Source: Nitrospirota bacterium
GTDB lineage: Bacteria > Nitrospirota > Thermodesulfovibrionia > Thermodesulfovibrionales > UBA6898
Direction: 5' to 3'
Length of the DNA: 64,000 nucleotides
Assembly: GCA_021825365.1 (NCBI GenBank)
Contig: JAKAHR010000010.1
Coordinates: forward strand, 1 to 64,000
Below are positions 8,282 to 16,554 of the stretch, in pieces (the stretch's first letter is position 1; the number at the start of each line of letters is the position of its first letter). A model generated the notes under the pieces. The model was not told where the DNA came from, did not search any database, and saw nothing but the letters and a program-made list of their open reading frames with translations. A program made the position numbers and the translations under genes.

Positions 8282-9016
8282 ATGAAAAAGGCAACGTTTT
8301 TGACAATTCTGGGGATCTTGGGTATAGCAGTGTGGGGCGCAGCGGCCGGGGCTGCGACAGTGGATGTGACTATCGGGGATTTCTTCTTCTCTCCCACCCC
8401 GCTGACGATCAGTGTGGGCGATACGGTGCGGTGGACGAACACCGGTGTCGTTGCGCACACAACGACCAGCGGCGCCGGCTGCACGTCTGACGGCAACTGG
8501 AATTCGGGCACCATGTCCGGCGGACAGACCTTCTCCCATACCTTTGCGACCGCGGGCACCTTCCCCTATTTTTGTAGCTTCCACTGTGCATCCAGCAACA
8601 TGGTCGGCAGCATAACGGTCAGCGGAACCCCGCCGCCGGTTCCCATCACCCCCATTATCAAGGCGAACAACACCAGGACGGCCTTGACCATAAAGTCTAC
8701 GGACGTGCTGACGGTAACGGCCAGCCTTGATCCGGGCAGCAGCGCGGGGACGAATGCCGACTGGTGGGTCGCCGTCCAGACGGTATCCGGTTATTACCAC
8801 TGGTCATCCACCACGACCCCCTGGCTGTGGAAGCCGGCACTGGCGGTCACGTATCAGGGGCCCATGATCACCGTCCCCGAGACCGTTATCTTCAATGCCT
8901 TTACCCTGGAGCCGGGCGCGTATGCCTTCTACTTTGCCATGGACACAGTCGTGGACGGACTGGTGACCTATGACCACCTCTTCTTTGACACCGTTGTGGT
9001 CACCGTCACACCATAA
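8282..9016 (+). CDS. Exported plastocyanin-like cupredoxin with a C-terminal extension
   Basis: 244-residue protein: ATG 8282 after GAGGAGG, a signal peptide cleaved near AAGAAT, then a blue-copper domain to about residue 118. Probable copper ligands are His59 (VVAHTTT), Cys98 and His101 (YFCSFHC) and Met107. The His-to-Met spacing is longer than in plant plastocyanins. Cys67 and Cys102 could form a disulfide. After a proline-rich linker (PPPVPITP), residues 125-244 form a beta-rich unassigned domain with many aromatic residues. A periplasmic electron carrier is the likely role; the partner is unknown. The gene is monocistronic between a divergent ATPase gene and tyrS. Confidence 0.8.
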   Translation: MKKATFLTILGILGIAVWGAAAGAATVDVTIGDFFFSPTPLTISVGDTVRWTNTGVVAHTTTSGAGCTSDGNWNSGTMSGGQTFSHTFATAGTFPYFCSFHCASSNMVGSITVSGTPPPVPITPIIKANNTRTALTIKSTDVLTVTASLDPGSSAGTNADWWVAVQTVSGYYHWSSTTTPWLWKPALAVTYQGPMITVPETVIFNAFTLEPGAYAFYFAMDTVVDGLVTYDHLFFDTVVVTVTP

Positions 9017-9240
9017 GGAGTGGGAAACCCGCGGCTATGGGGAAGCCCCTTCCTCCCCTGCCGGCACATCGTGGCTAAGAGACGGCCATCCTCCCTATTC
9101 TTCTCATCGCCATAGTGTCAACGCCCCTGTTCTCAGCATTCTGCCCTAGCAATGCCGGCTTGCGGACAGGGCGGATAGCGGCGTCTATGACCTCACTATC
9201 CATTTGACTGCGGTCGTTACAAGCGATTAACATATCTTCC

Positions 9241-10488
9241 ATGCTGTCGCCGGAGAAACAATTCGAGATCATCAAGCGCGGGACTGTTGAGATCATCAGC
9301 GAAGGGGATCTTCTTAAGAAACTGGAGCGATCGTGTAAAGACAATAGTCCTCTCAGGATAAAGGCGGGCTTTGATCCCACAGCCCCTGACATCCACCTCG
9401 GACACACCGTGCTCCTTGAGAAGATGCGGCAGTTCCAGGAACTGGGCCACGAGGTGACCTTCCTCATCGGCGATTTCACCGGCATGATCGGGGATCCGAC
9501 AGGCAAGAGCGAGACCCGCAAGATCCTTACCCGGGAAGAGGTGCTGAAGAATGCCGAGACGTATAAGACCCAGGTCTATAAGGTGCTCGATCCCGCAAAG
9601 ACGGTCATCCGGTTCAACAGCGAATGGCTGGGGAAGATGTCCGCCATCGAGGTCGCCCAGTTGGGCGCCTTCGAGACCGTTGCCCGGATGCTCGAGCGCG
9701 ATGATTTCAAGAAACGCTTCAGAAACCAGCAGCCGATCAGCATCCTGGAGTTCTACTACCCCCTGTTTCAGGCGTATGACTCCATCGCCCTGAAGGCGGA
9801 CGTTGAGCTGGGCGGCACTGACCAGAAATTCAACCTCCTGATGGGCAGGTCGATACAGAAGGCGACCGGCATGGAGGAACAGGTGGTGCTCATGATGCCG
9901 CTCCTGGAAGGGCTCGACGGCGTCAACAAGATGTCAAAGAGCCTCGGCAATTATATCGGCATCAACGAGCCTGCTGTCGAATACGCCGGCGGAGAACTCA
10001 CCGGCATGTTCAAGAAGGTGATGAACATCCCCGACAACCTCATTGAGCGCTATTATGAGCTTCTGAGCCGTATCGCCCTGAAGGAGTTCAGCGATCTGAG
10101 GGAGCGATTGAATGACAGGAGTCTCGATCCCCGGGAGGCAAAAAAGTCCCTCGCCGTGGAACTGGTGACGAGGTATCACGGTATGGAAGAGGCAGGAAAA
10201 GCCCTTGAACGATATACGGCGGTCTTTGAGGAAAAGAGTATCGTTGTTGAATCTCTCCCCTCTCTTGAAATCAGTCTTGCTACGGGTGAAAGGCCGGGCT
10301 GGCTTCCCCAGATCATGAAGGATACGGGTCTTGCAAAGTCAACCAGTGAGGCAATGCGGCTTATCAAACAGGGGGGGGTGAAGATCAACGACGCGGTCGT
10401 GACCGACCCTTCCACCACCCTTCCACAAGGCGAGCATATCGTAAAGGTCGGCAAGAACAAATTCTATAGGATTGTCATTACACAATAG
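9241..10488 (+). CDS. tyrS: Tyrosyl-tRNA synthetase
   Basis: 415-residue class I synthetase charging tRNA-Tyr. It has the HLGH signature ([13 protein letters not shown]), the [13 protein letters not shown] segment and the KMSKS loop ([11 protein letters not shown]). A C-terminal S4 RNA-binding domain follows ([17 protein letters not shown]). Length and order match the TyrZ/TyrS type 2 branch. No clear Shine-Dalgarno precedes ATG 9241. TTGACT (9204-9209) and TAACAT (9228-9233) place a possible transcription start almost at the ATG. The gap 9017-9240 holds nothing else that I can support. Confidence 0.96.
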   Translation: MLSPEKQFEIIKRGTVEIISEGDLLKKLERSCKDNSPLRIKAGFDPTAPDIHLGHTVLLEKMRQFQELGHEVTFLIGDFTGMIGDPTGKSETRKILTREEVLKNAETYKTQVYKVLDPAKTVIRFNSEWLGKMSAIEVAQLGAFETVARMLERDDFKKRFRNQQPISILEFYYPLFQAYDSIALKADVELGGTDQKFNLLMGRSIQKATGMEEQVVLMMPLLEGLDGVNKMSKSLGNYIGINEPAVEYAGGELTGMFKKVMNIPDNLIERYYELLSRIALKEFSDLRERLNDRSLDPREAKKSLAVELVTRYHGMEEAGKALERYTAVFEEKSIVVESLPSLEISLATGERPGWLPQIMKDTGLAKSTSEAMRLIKQGGVKINDAVVTDPSTTLPQGEHIVKVGKNKFYRIVITQ

Positions 10489-10576
10489 TATCCTGCCTCA
10501 TCCCGTCCGGGCGATTGTCGTGCAGCGGGATACTGTCTATCGCTCCCGACAGTACCCCCTGCCGGCGGGATTAGGG

Positions 10577-10582
10577 TATAAT
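10577..10582 (+). promoter_or_regulatory. -10 box TATAAT directly before mgtC
   Basis: A perfect TATAAT ends five bases before the ATG of the mgtC-like gene (10588), leaving no room for a leader or ribosome site. Upstream, ACTGTC (10532-10537) and GACAGT (10548-10553) form a small hairpin. No good -35 box is visible. Confidence 0.5.
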
Positions 10583-10587
10583 GCTAC

Positions 10588-11259
10588 ATGATTTCCCCTG
10601 CTGAGATAATCCTCAGACTCCTCTTGGGTACCCTCCTGGGCGGCATCATCGGGTTTGAGCGCCAGACCCACGGCCGCCCTGCCGGCTTCAGGACTCAGCT
10701 GCTCGTCTGCGTCGCCTGCGTCCTCATCATGATCATCTCTGAAGGCTACTATGCCCAGACAGCCATGAACCCTCAATATACGCGGGTCGACCCGACGAGG
10801 ATAGCAGCGGGCGCGATGACAGGCGTGGGTTTTCTCGGCGCAGGCGTGATCCTCAAGACCGGCCTTTCGATCCAGGGGCTCACCACGGCCGCGTGCATCT
10901 GGATCGTCTCTGCGATCGGCCTTGCCGTGGGCGCCGGGCAGTACGTGGCCGCCATAACCGGATTCGTCATCACCTTCTTTTCCCTGTGGCTGCTCCGGAT
11001 ATTTGAGACCCGCATGCCCCGCCTTGTCTACAAGTACATCACCCTTGTCACCGACGCGTCAGGGGAGGAGGAGCCGATCAGGAAACTATTTGCTGATTTG
11101 GGGTTCGATGTGGTCCGGACCGATTACGACGTTCGGGTTGCTGAGAAGGAAAAGACGTATGTCTTTGTTGTTACATCACGGGACGGCACCCTGATGAAGG
11201 ACGTTATCAGCCGCCTGACAGGCCTGGGCGGCGTGCGAAGGATCGAGATCAAGAACTAG
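10588..11259 (+). CDS. MgtC/SapB-family membrane protein
   Basis: 223 residues. The N-terminal 140 residues hold about five membrane segments with the MgtC signature (GGIIGFERQTHGRPAGFRTQ; GAMTGVGFLGAGVILK). A cytoplasmic ACT-like tail follows (about 145-223). MgtC proteins help cells survive low magnesium and inhibit ATP synthase in Salmonella; most homologues are uncharacterised. The start ATG 10588 has a TATAAT box five bases upstream, so the mRNA is probably leaderless. It converges on the Nudix gene with a 68-base gap. Confidence 0.9.
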   Translation: MISPAEIILRLLLGTLLGGIIGFERQTHGRPAGFRTQLLVCVACVLIMIISEGYYAQTAMNPQYTRVDPTRIAAGAMTGVGFLGAGVILKTGLSIQGLTTAACIWIVSAIGLAVGAGQYVAAITGFVITFFSLWLLRIFETRMPRLVYKYITLVTDASGEEEPIRKLFADLGFDVVRTDYDVRVAEKEKTYVFVVTSRDGTLMKDVISRLTGLGGVRRIEIKN

Positions 11260-11327
11260 CCTGCCTCCTGTCCATATTTCCTGAATAAATTCTTCAGACA
11301 GTGTTCCCCTCCGCTGTCTCTACGGTA

Positions 11328-11894
11328 TCATGGCCGATCGATGAATTTTCCGGCAAGCCCGATAAGCCCGTGGACTTTCAGGTCTATGTAGTCTCCGTCC
11401 CGCCGTACCTCTTGAAGGCCTTCTTCAAGCCTCCCGATCGGCACGTGGATCACCTCGATGTCCTCCGTCTCGTCCCGATTTCCGATGCCGACGAACTTCA
11501 GTCCTGTCGCCACGAAGACGGTCAGCACCTCCGATGAGGCCCCCGATGACATCGGCCCCCTGATGAGGAACTCCATCCTCCTGGCAGCATAGCCGGTCTC
11601 TTCTATCAGCTCGCGCCGCGCGGCATCTTCCAGCGACTCTCCCGGATCGCAGAGACCTGCAGGCAGCTCAAGGACATAGGCATCAACCGGCGGCCTGAAC
11701 TGGCGGATGAGGACGACTTCCGCCTTGTCCGTAATCGGCACGATCCCGACGACACCGTCGCAGCCGACCCGCTCTATCGACTCCCAGTCCCGCACCTCCG
11801 CCCTGCCGCCCGCAGCGCCGCGGCCGGAATATCTGAGGAGGACGGACCTGAGGAACCTGCCCTGCCACATCACCTTTTTTTCAAGGACTCCCAT
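11328..11894 (-). CDS. Nudix hydrolase, ADP-ribose pyrophosphatase type
   Basis: 188 residues, start MGVLEKKVMWQG at 11894. The full Nudix box is present (GLCDPGESLEDAARRELIEE, then TGY). The spacing and the upstream PAGL motif resemble NudF-type ADP-ribose hydrolases. It is the last gene of the Ni/Co transporter operon, seven bases after cbiO. No functional tie to metal uptake is known, so it may be a passenger. Confidence 0.88.
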   Translation of the reverse strand: MGVLEKKVMWQGRFLRSVLLRYSGRGAAGGRAEVRDWESIERVGCDGVVGIVPITDKAEVVLIRQFRPPVDAYVLELPAGLCDPGESLEDAARRELIEETGYAARRMEFLIRGPMSSGASSEVLTVFVATGLKFVGIGNRDETEDIEVIHVPIGRLEEGLQEVRRDGDYIDLKVHGLIGLAGKFIDRP

Positions 11895-11901
11895 CGTGTC
11901 C

Positions 11902-12102
11902 TCAGCCGAGGAGGCCGTCCGCCTTGATGAAGAGTTCGTCGATGCGGGACGTCTCAGCGGCGATCTCCCCGAGCACCCCCGCAAGGTCGTTCTTGCCGAG
12001 AGACGCCGCCTTCCCGGCCCACTCGCGGTACGTGCGGGCATGCTCCTTGTTGTGTTCCTTCCAGTGTTCGATGAGGTGTTTCAGCTTGTCGAGATCATTC
12101 AT
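11902..12102 (-). CDS. Possible independent small His-rich helical protein from an internal start in cbiO
   Basis: Within cbiO, in the same frame, the segment encoding the C-terminal 66 residues is preceded by AAAGGAG (12114-12108), five bases before an ATG (12102-12100). This is a better ribosome site than the one upstream of cbiQ. The cell may therefore make the domain both fused and free. The function is unknown; the HEHNKEH-like histidines might bind metal. Confidence 0.45.
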   Translation of the reverse strand: MNDLDKLKHLIEHWKEHNKEHARTYREWAGKAASLGKNDLAGVLGEIAAETSRIDELFIKADGLLG

Positions 12103-12861
12103 GGCAGCTCCTTTGTGACGGGGTAGGGGGTTATTCTTCAATGACAGGGGAAGCTCAAGGTTGTTTTCTTCCAGGAGGGTCTTGTCGGCCAGAACGGTTT
12201 CTGCGGCTCCGTCAGCCATGACCCTGCCGTCCCTGACGATGATGCATCGTTCACAGGTTTCGAGGATAAAATCAAGATCGTGGGACGCAACGATCTTCGT
12301 GTGGTCAAAGGCATTGAGAAGGTTGATCAGCTGTCTCCTCGACCGGGGATCGAGACTCGACGCCGGCTCGTCCATCACGAGTATCTCCGGCTGCATCGCG
12401 ATGACCGAGGCGATCGCAACCGAGCTCTTCTGCCCGCTCGAAAGATGATGGGGAGGCCGGTCCCTCAGTCCCTGGCACCCGACGATGCGAAGCGCCTCCT
12501 CGACGCGTTCGGCCGCCCTTTCCCGTCCGAGCCCGAGGTTCAGCGGTCCGAACGCAACGTCGTCGTATACTGTCGGCATGAAGAGCTGATCATCCGGGTT
12601 CTGGAAGATCATCCCGACCTTCTTCCTGACCTCTTTCCTCGTCTGCGCCGTGAGCTGGAGATCCCCGATGATGATGCTCCCTGAGGCAGGCAGGATGCTG
12701 CCGTTGATGTGCAGCAGCAGGGTGGACTTGCCGGCGCCGTTGGCCCCGACGATCCCGACCGCCTCTCCGTGGGTGATCCTCAGGGACAGGCCATTGAGCG
12801 CCGCCGTCCCGTCGGGGTAGTGGTAACGGACATCCTGAAATTCGACGATATGGTGGCTCAT
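11902..12861 (-). CDS. cbiO: Ni/Co ECF transporter ATPase CbiO with an extra C-terminal helical domain
   Basis: 319 residues. Residues 1 to about 250 are a complete ABC ATPase: Walker A GANGAGKST, Q-loop FQNPDDQLF, signature HLSSGQKSS (a variant of LSGGQ), Walker B EILVMDEP and the H-loop ASHD. It couples ATP hydrolysis to nickel or cobalt import with CbiQ and CbiMN. The last 66 residues form a charged helical domain (KLKHLIEHWKEHNKEHA), rich in His. In related organisms I remember a separate small protein like this next to cbi genes. Here it is in frame with cbiO, yet keeps its own ribosome site and ATG at 12102. Confidence 0.93.
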   Translation of the reverse strand: MSHHIVEFQDVRYHYPDGTAALNGLSLRITHGEAVGIVGANGAGKSTLLLHINGSILPASGSIIIGDLQLTAQTRKEVRKKVGMIFQNPDDQLFMPTVYDDVAFGPLNLGLGRERAAERVEEALRIVGCQGLRDRPPHHLSSGQKSSVAIASVIAMQPEILVMDEPASSLDPRSRRQLINLLNAFDHTKIVASHDLDFILETCERCIIVRDGRVMADGAAETVLADKTLLEENNLELPLSLKNNPLPRHKGAAMNDLDKLKHLIEHWKEHNKEHARTYREWAGKAASLGKNDLAGVLGEIAAETSRIDELFIKADGLLG

Positions 12862-12868
12862 CCTGTCC

Positions 12869-13672
12869 TCAGAATGTCCCCATCGAAAGGCTGCCCATCG
12901 CCCCGACGACGTCATGCACCCTGAAGAGGTACAGGAGCACCATGGTTGAACTAAGGAAGACAATATCAGCCCCGGAGACGCGGTGCGGTCTCATCAGGTG
13001 AAGGTTGCCGCTGAAACCGCGGGACAGCATCGCCTGGTAGATACGCTCCGCACGCTCGACGGTCCTCAGGAACAGGGTCCCCACCAGACTGACGAATGTC
13101 TTCATCCCCTTGCCCTGCCTGCCGAAGGAGCGCATATCCCTCGCCCGCACCGCCTTCATCGCCTCTTCCACCAGTACGAAGAGGTAGCGGTACAGGAACA
13201 GGAGCTGGGAGATGAAGATGCCCGGAACGCCGAGTTTCCGCAGCGCATGGCATATGCCGGGAAACGAGGTCGTGGCGATAAGCAGCAGGGCGGACGTGAT
13301 CGTGAGGAAGAACTTCAGCATGATCGAAAAAAAGGATATCCAGCCCCGCGATACGGGGAATCCCCAGCACGAATAGACAATCTGCCGGTCGAGCAGGGGA
13401 TTGAAGATGCCGATAAAGAGCGCGAAGGAAGAAACGAGCAGGACCTTCTTGAGGATGAACTTCACGGGGATGTCACCAAGGGAAAAGAGCAGCACAGGGA
13501 AGAGAAAGAAGGGCAGCAGCCCGGTTATCTCATATTTCGGAAAAGAGACGACCGTCACGACGAAGGCGACCGTTGCGATCAGCTTTGCCCGGGGATCGAG
13601 GCGGTGGACAAAGGTGTTCTTATAGGAAAGGGTGTCGAGATATCCGAGGTTGAAATATCCTTCGTCAAACAT
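12869..13672 (-). CDS. cbiQ: Ni/Co ECF transporter membrane subunit CbiQ
   Basis: 267-residue integral membrane protein, the T component that couples CbiO to CbiM. Several hydrophobic helices are seen. The coupling signature is near residues 180-200 (VRARDMRSFGRQGKGMK), with a later segment AMLSRGFSG that is typical of CbiQ/EcfT. It sits between cbiMN and cbiO, with seven bases to cbiO. No strong Shine-Dalgarno is visible at 13672. Confidence 0.92.
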   Translation of the reverse strand: MFDEGYFNLGYLDTLSYKNTFVHRLDPRAKLIATVAFVVTVVSFPKYEITGLLPFFLFPVLLFSLGDIPVKFILKKVLLVSSFALFIGIFNPLLDRQIVYSCWGFPVSRGWISFFSIMLKFFLTITSALLLIATTSFPGICHALRKLGVPGIFISQLLFLYRYLFVLVEEAMKAVRARDMRSFGRQGKGMKTFVSLVGTLFLRTVERAERIYQAMLSRGFSGNLHLMRPHRVSGADIVFLSSTMVLLYLFRVHDVVGAMGSLSMGTF

Positions 13673-13733
13673 AGGAATATCGTACCAATCAGGGAGATGT
13701 CTTCATAAACAAGAACACCGGTTCAAACCCGCC

Positions 13734-14744
13734 TCACGCCGACTTCCTGCGCAAGGCCCTGATTATATATCCGATGAGAAGCACCCCGGCCAGGACCAGG
13801 GCGGAGCCGATGAGTCCTGAAACCGATGTGGCGGAAGCCCTTCCCTTGTCGTCATCGGCCTTCCGGAAGCCGTAGTCAGGCAGGAGGGCTGTCTTCTCCT
13901 GTATCGACTTCAGGGCATGGGCGATCCCGCTTGTCTGTCCAGGCAGGTCAGGCCTTCCGAAGACCTTCTGTATCGACCATTCCAGGCCATCGGGGTTTGA
14001 CGAAGCAAACCACGACATCACCCCGCCCGTCAGTACGGCCGCAACCAGAAACCCGATGAAGACCTTCTTGATCGGAAGATGCGCTGAGAGCGGCCTGGCC
14101 GACAGGGAGCCTTCCAGTATCTCGGGACGTGCCGCCCGGATGAAATTGATCACCCCTGCGGTCACGATCCCTTCGACTACGCCGATGGCAAGATGGATCG
14201 GCTGCATCAGAAGTGCGAACGTACTGAAGGGAAGCTCGCTCCGGCCTGAAAGCAGGGTCTCGATAACAACGGAAATAGCCCCCAGCTGGAGCCCCACGAC
14301 CCCGCCCAGCAAGGAAGCGATCGTCAATCTCCTGCGCGAGCCGCCGGAACCGGCCAGCGGCCTGAAGATAAGGGGATAGGCGACGAAGCAGGGGTATAAT
14401 CCCAGGTTCCAGATATTACAGCCGAGCGCCAGCAGGCCTCCGTCCGCAAAGAAGAGCGCCTGGACGGTCAGCACGGAGGCCATTACGATGAAGGCCGCGT
14501 AGGGGCCGAGGATAACGGCAAGGATCATCCCTCCGCCGAGATGTCCGCTCGAGCCGGTGCCCGGAATCGTAAAATTGATCATCTGGGCAGCAAAGATGAA
14601 GGCGCCGAGCACCCCCATGAGGGGTATCAGCTTCTCTTCCATGGTATCTGTCAGCTTCTTTGAGCAATAGGAGATCGTGCCCACCGTCCCTGCCCAAAAG
14701 GCCGCTCCGACTGCCGGTGAAAGCAGGGCGTCAGCCATATGCAT
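13734..14744 (-). CDS. cbiM: Ni/Co ECF transporter substrate-binding subunit CbiM fused to CbiN-like part
   Basis: 336 residues. The start MHMADALLSP fits the CbiM/NikM N-terminus, where His2 and the free N-terminal amine bind the metal. AGGAGG precedes ATG 14744, whereas the open frame to 14918 has no supporting features. The CbiM core runs to about residue 215 (GHLGGGMILAVILGPYAAF). A CbiN/NikN-like region with two membrane helices forms the C-terminus (VFGRPDLPG, then the terminal helix). Such fusions are common. First gene of the transporter operon. Whether the cargo is nickel or cobalt is not decided by sequence alone. Confidence 0.93.
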   Translation of the reverse strand: MHMADALLSPAVGAAFWAGTVGTISYCSKKLTDTMEEKLIPLMGVLGAFIFAAQMINFTIPGTGSSGHLGGGMILAVILGPYAAFIVMASVLTVQALFFADGGLLALGCNIWNLGLYPCFVAYPLIFRPLAGSGGSRRRLTIASLLGGVVGLQLGAISVVIETLLSGRSELPFSTFALLMQPIHLAIGVVEGIVTAGVINFIRAARPEILEGSLSARPLSAHLPIKKVFIGFLVAAVLTGGVMSWFASSNPDGLEWSIQKVFGRPDLPGQTSGIAHALKSIQEKTALLPDYGFRKADDDKGRASATSVSGLIGSALVLAGVLLIGYIIRALRRKSA

Positions 14745-14844
14745 CGTATTTCCTCCTAAAGACCCGGTATGGTATCCGCGGGGAACGCGACATCGGTTGC
14801 GGAAAGATTGTCTGACATGGCCGGCTCCCTGACGAGAGAAACAA

Positions 14845-14904
14845 AAAAGCCATGAAGACCTTTCTTTCCGGGACTGCGGTCCCGCGGAAGCCTTCATGGC
14901 TTTT
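14845..14904 (-). terminator. Leader hairpin of the Ni/Co operon, terminator- or attenuator-like
   Basis: AAAAGCCATGAAG (14845-14857) and CTTCATGGCTTTT (14892-14904) form a perfect 13-bp stem. Inside it CGGGAC (14869-14874) pairs with GTCCCG (14879-14884) around TGCG. On the minus strand the outer stem ends in six T, just like an intrinsic terminator, about 100 bases before the cbiM start. Since the neighbouring gene purF is divergent, an ordinary terminator is not needed here. That suggests attenuation or the expression platform of an RNA switch. No known riboswitch consensus was recognised. Confidence 0.6.
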
Positions 14905-14961
14905 GATTCCTGTATCATCCTATCACAGCCGCCGGGATATTACAATACACGGGTTGCACCC

Positions 14962-14989
14962 TTGGACAACAGGTTTGTGTTAGAATAAT
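14962..14989 (+). promoter_or_regulatory. Possible promoter of purF
   Basis: TTGGAC (14962-14967), a 16-base spacer and AATAAT (14984-14989) precede purF. The transcript would carry AGGAG at 15007-15011 and a six-codon frame (ATG 15014, MTARRE) whose stop overlaps the region of the purF GTG. Confidence 0.4.
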
Positions 14990-15026
14990 ATGTTCTCACT
15001 TCTTACAGGAGAAATGACCGCAAGAC

Positions 15027-16514
15027 GTGAATAAACGCAGAAAGAACCTCTGTTCCCCCATCCGGCGTTGCGACCGCCGGAAGTCCCGCTGTTGCTCATC
15101 TTCTTCCCTTTTTCCCTTTGACAAATTCCGTGAAGAATGCGGCGTCTTCGGCGTATATAACCACCCTGAGGCAGCAAACCTCACCTACCTGGGACTCTAT
15201 GCCCTGCAGCACCGGGGGCAGGAGGGCGCGGGGATCTGCTCTTCTGACGGCAGGCAGATGTATATAGAGAAGGCGATGGGGCTCGTGGCGGATATCTTCA
15301 GCGAGAAGCGGCTGAAGAAGCTCCCCGGCTTTGCGGCGATCGGCCACAACCGCTATTCAACAGCCGGCAGCAGCGTCCTGAAGAACGTCCAGCCGATTGT
15401 TGCCAACTTTGCCCTCGGCTCCCTCGCCCTTGCGCATAACGGCAATCTCGTCAATGCCAATGACCTGAGGGTCTCCCTCGAAGAGGAGGGGGCCATATTC
15501 CAGTCGACCTCGGACAGCGAGGTGATCGTACACCTCATCGCCCATTCCAAGGGCGAGACGTTCCACGAGCGGATTGTACAGGCGCTCCAGGAGGTGAGCG
15601 GGGCATATAGTCTGCTCATTCTCAGGCCGAATGAACTGGTTGCGGTCCGCGATCCCTATGGTGTCCGCCCCCTCTGCCTCGGCGAGGTGGACGGCGCCTT
15701 TGTCGTCGCCTCGGAGACCTGTGCACTGGACCTCATCAGCGCAAAGTACGTCAGGGATATTGAACCCGGCGAGATGGTTGTCATCAACGAACACGGCATG
15801 ACCTCGTACCGTGCCGTCGTGAGCCAGCGGCGGGCGTTCTGCATCTTCGAGTTCATTTACTTCTCGCGTCCCGACAGTTATATCTTCGGCGGCCAGAACG
15901 TAAACGGCATCAGGAAGGAGTTCGGCAGGCAGCTTGCGCGGGAATCCGGCGTGGAGGCCGACCTTGTCATCCCGGTCCCCGACTCGGGCGTTCCCGCTGC
16001 GATCGGGTATTCCGAGGAGAGCGGCATCCCCTTTGACTTCGGCCTCATCAGGAACCATTACGTAGGCAGGACGTTTATCGAGCCGAAGCAGAGCATCCGC
16101 CACTTCGGGGTGAAGATAAAGCTCAACCCGGTGCGCAAGCTGATCGAAGGCAAACGTATCGTGGTTATCGACGATTCGATCGTCCGGGGCACAACGAGCA
16201 AGAAGATCGTCAAGATGATCAGGGAAAACGGCGGCGCCAAAGAAGTGCACTTGCGCATCAGCTCGCCTCCGACGATCATGCCCTGTTTTTACGGGATCGA
16301 CACCCCCACGCGGCAGGAACTGATCGCAGCGAGCCACGATGTCGAAGAGATCAGGAAATACGTGACAGCCGATTCGCTCGCCTATCTCAACATCGAAGGC
16401 CTGATGAGGATCGTACCTGATTCCGGAGACTACTGCACCGCCTGTTTCGATAACGTTTATCCGATCAGCTTCCCCGGAGAACATCTGGAGCAGCTGGAAT
16501 TCTTTTTTCGATAG
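15027..16514 (+). CDS. purF: Amidophosphoribosyltransferase PurF
   Basis: First committed step of purine synthesis: PRPP plus glutamine to phosphoribosylamine. 495 residues. The glutaminase nucleophile is the Cys in [12 protein letters not shown], expected to be freed by propeptide removal. The PRPP loop is [16 protein letters not shown]. Cysteines in [15 protein letters not shown] and CTAC match the ligands of the [4Fe-4S] Bacillus-type enzyme. The only in-frame start is GTG 15027. It gives an unusually long, Arg/Cys/Ser-rich propeptide of 37 residues where about ten are usual. The start codon, or a leader function of this segment, deserves checking. Confidence 0.95.
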   Translation: MNKRRKNLCSPIRRCDRRKSRCCSSSSLFPFDKFREECGVFGVYNHPEAANLTYLGLYALQHRGQEGAGICSSDGRQMYIEKAMGLVADIFSEKRLKKLPGFAAIGHNRYSTAGSSVLKNVQPIVANFALGSLALAHNGNLVNANDLRVSLEEEGAIFQSTSDSEVIVHLIAHSKGETFHERIVQALQEVSGAYSLLILRPNELVAVRDPYGVRPLCLGEVDGAFVVASETCALDLISAKYVRDIEPGEMVVINEHGMTSYRAVVSQRRAFCIFEFIYFSRPDSYIFGGQNVNGIRKEFGRQLARESGVEADLVIPVPDSGVPAAIGYSEESGIPFDFGLIRNHYVGRTFIEPKQSIRHFGVKIKLNPVRKLIEGKRIVVIDDSIVRGTTSKKIVKMIRENGGAKEVHLRISSPPTIMPCFYGIDTPTRQELIAASHDVEEIRKYVTADSLAYLNIEGLMRIVPDSGDYCTACFDNVYPISFPGEHLEQLEFFFR

Positions 16515-16554
16515 GGCTTGCGATGCCATGCCCTGAACGCACCGCGGAGAGCAT

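Noticed and set aside
14905-15000. Cobalamin or NiCo riboswitch in the cbiM leader
   Set aside because: I looked for the cobalamin box and the NiCo junction pattern on the minus strand and did not find them; only the terminator-like hairpin is supported.
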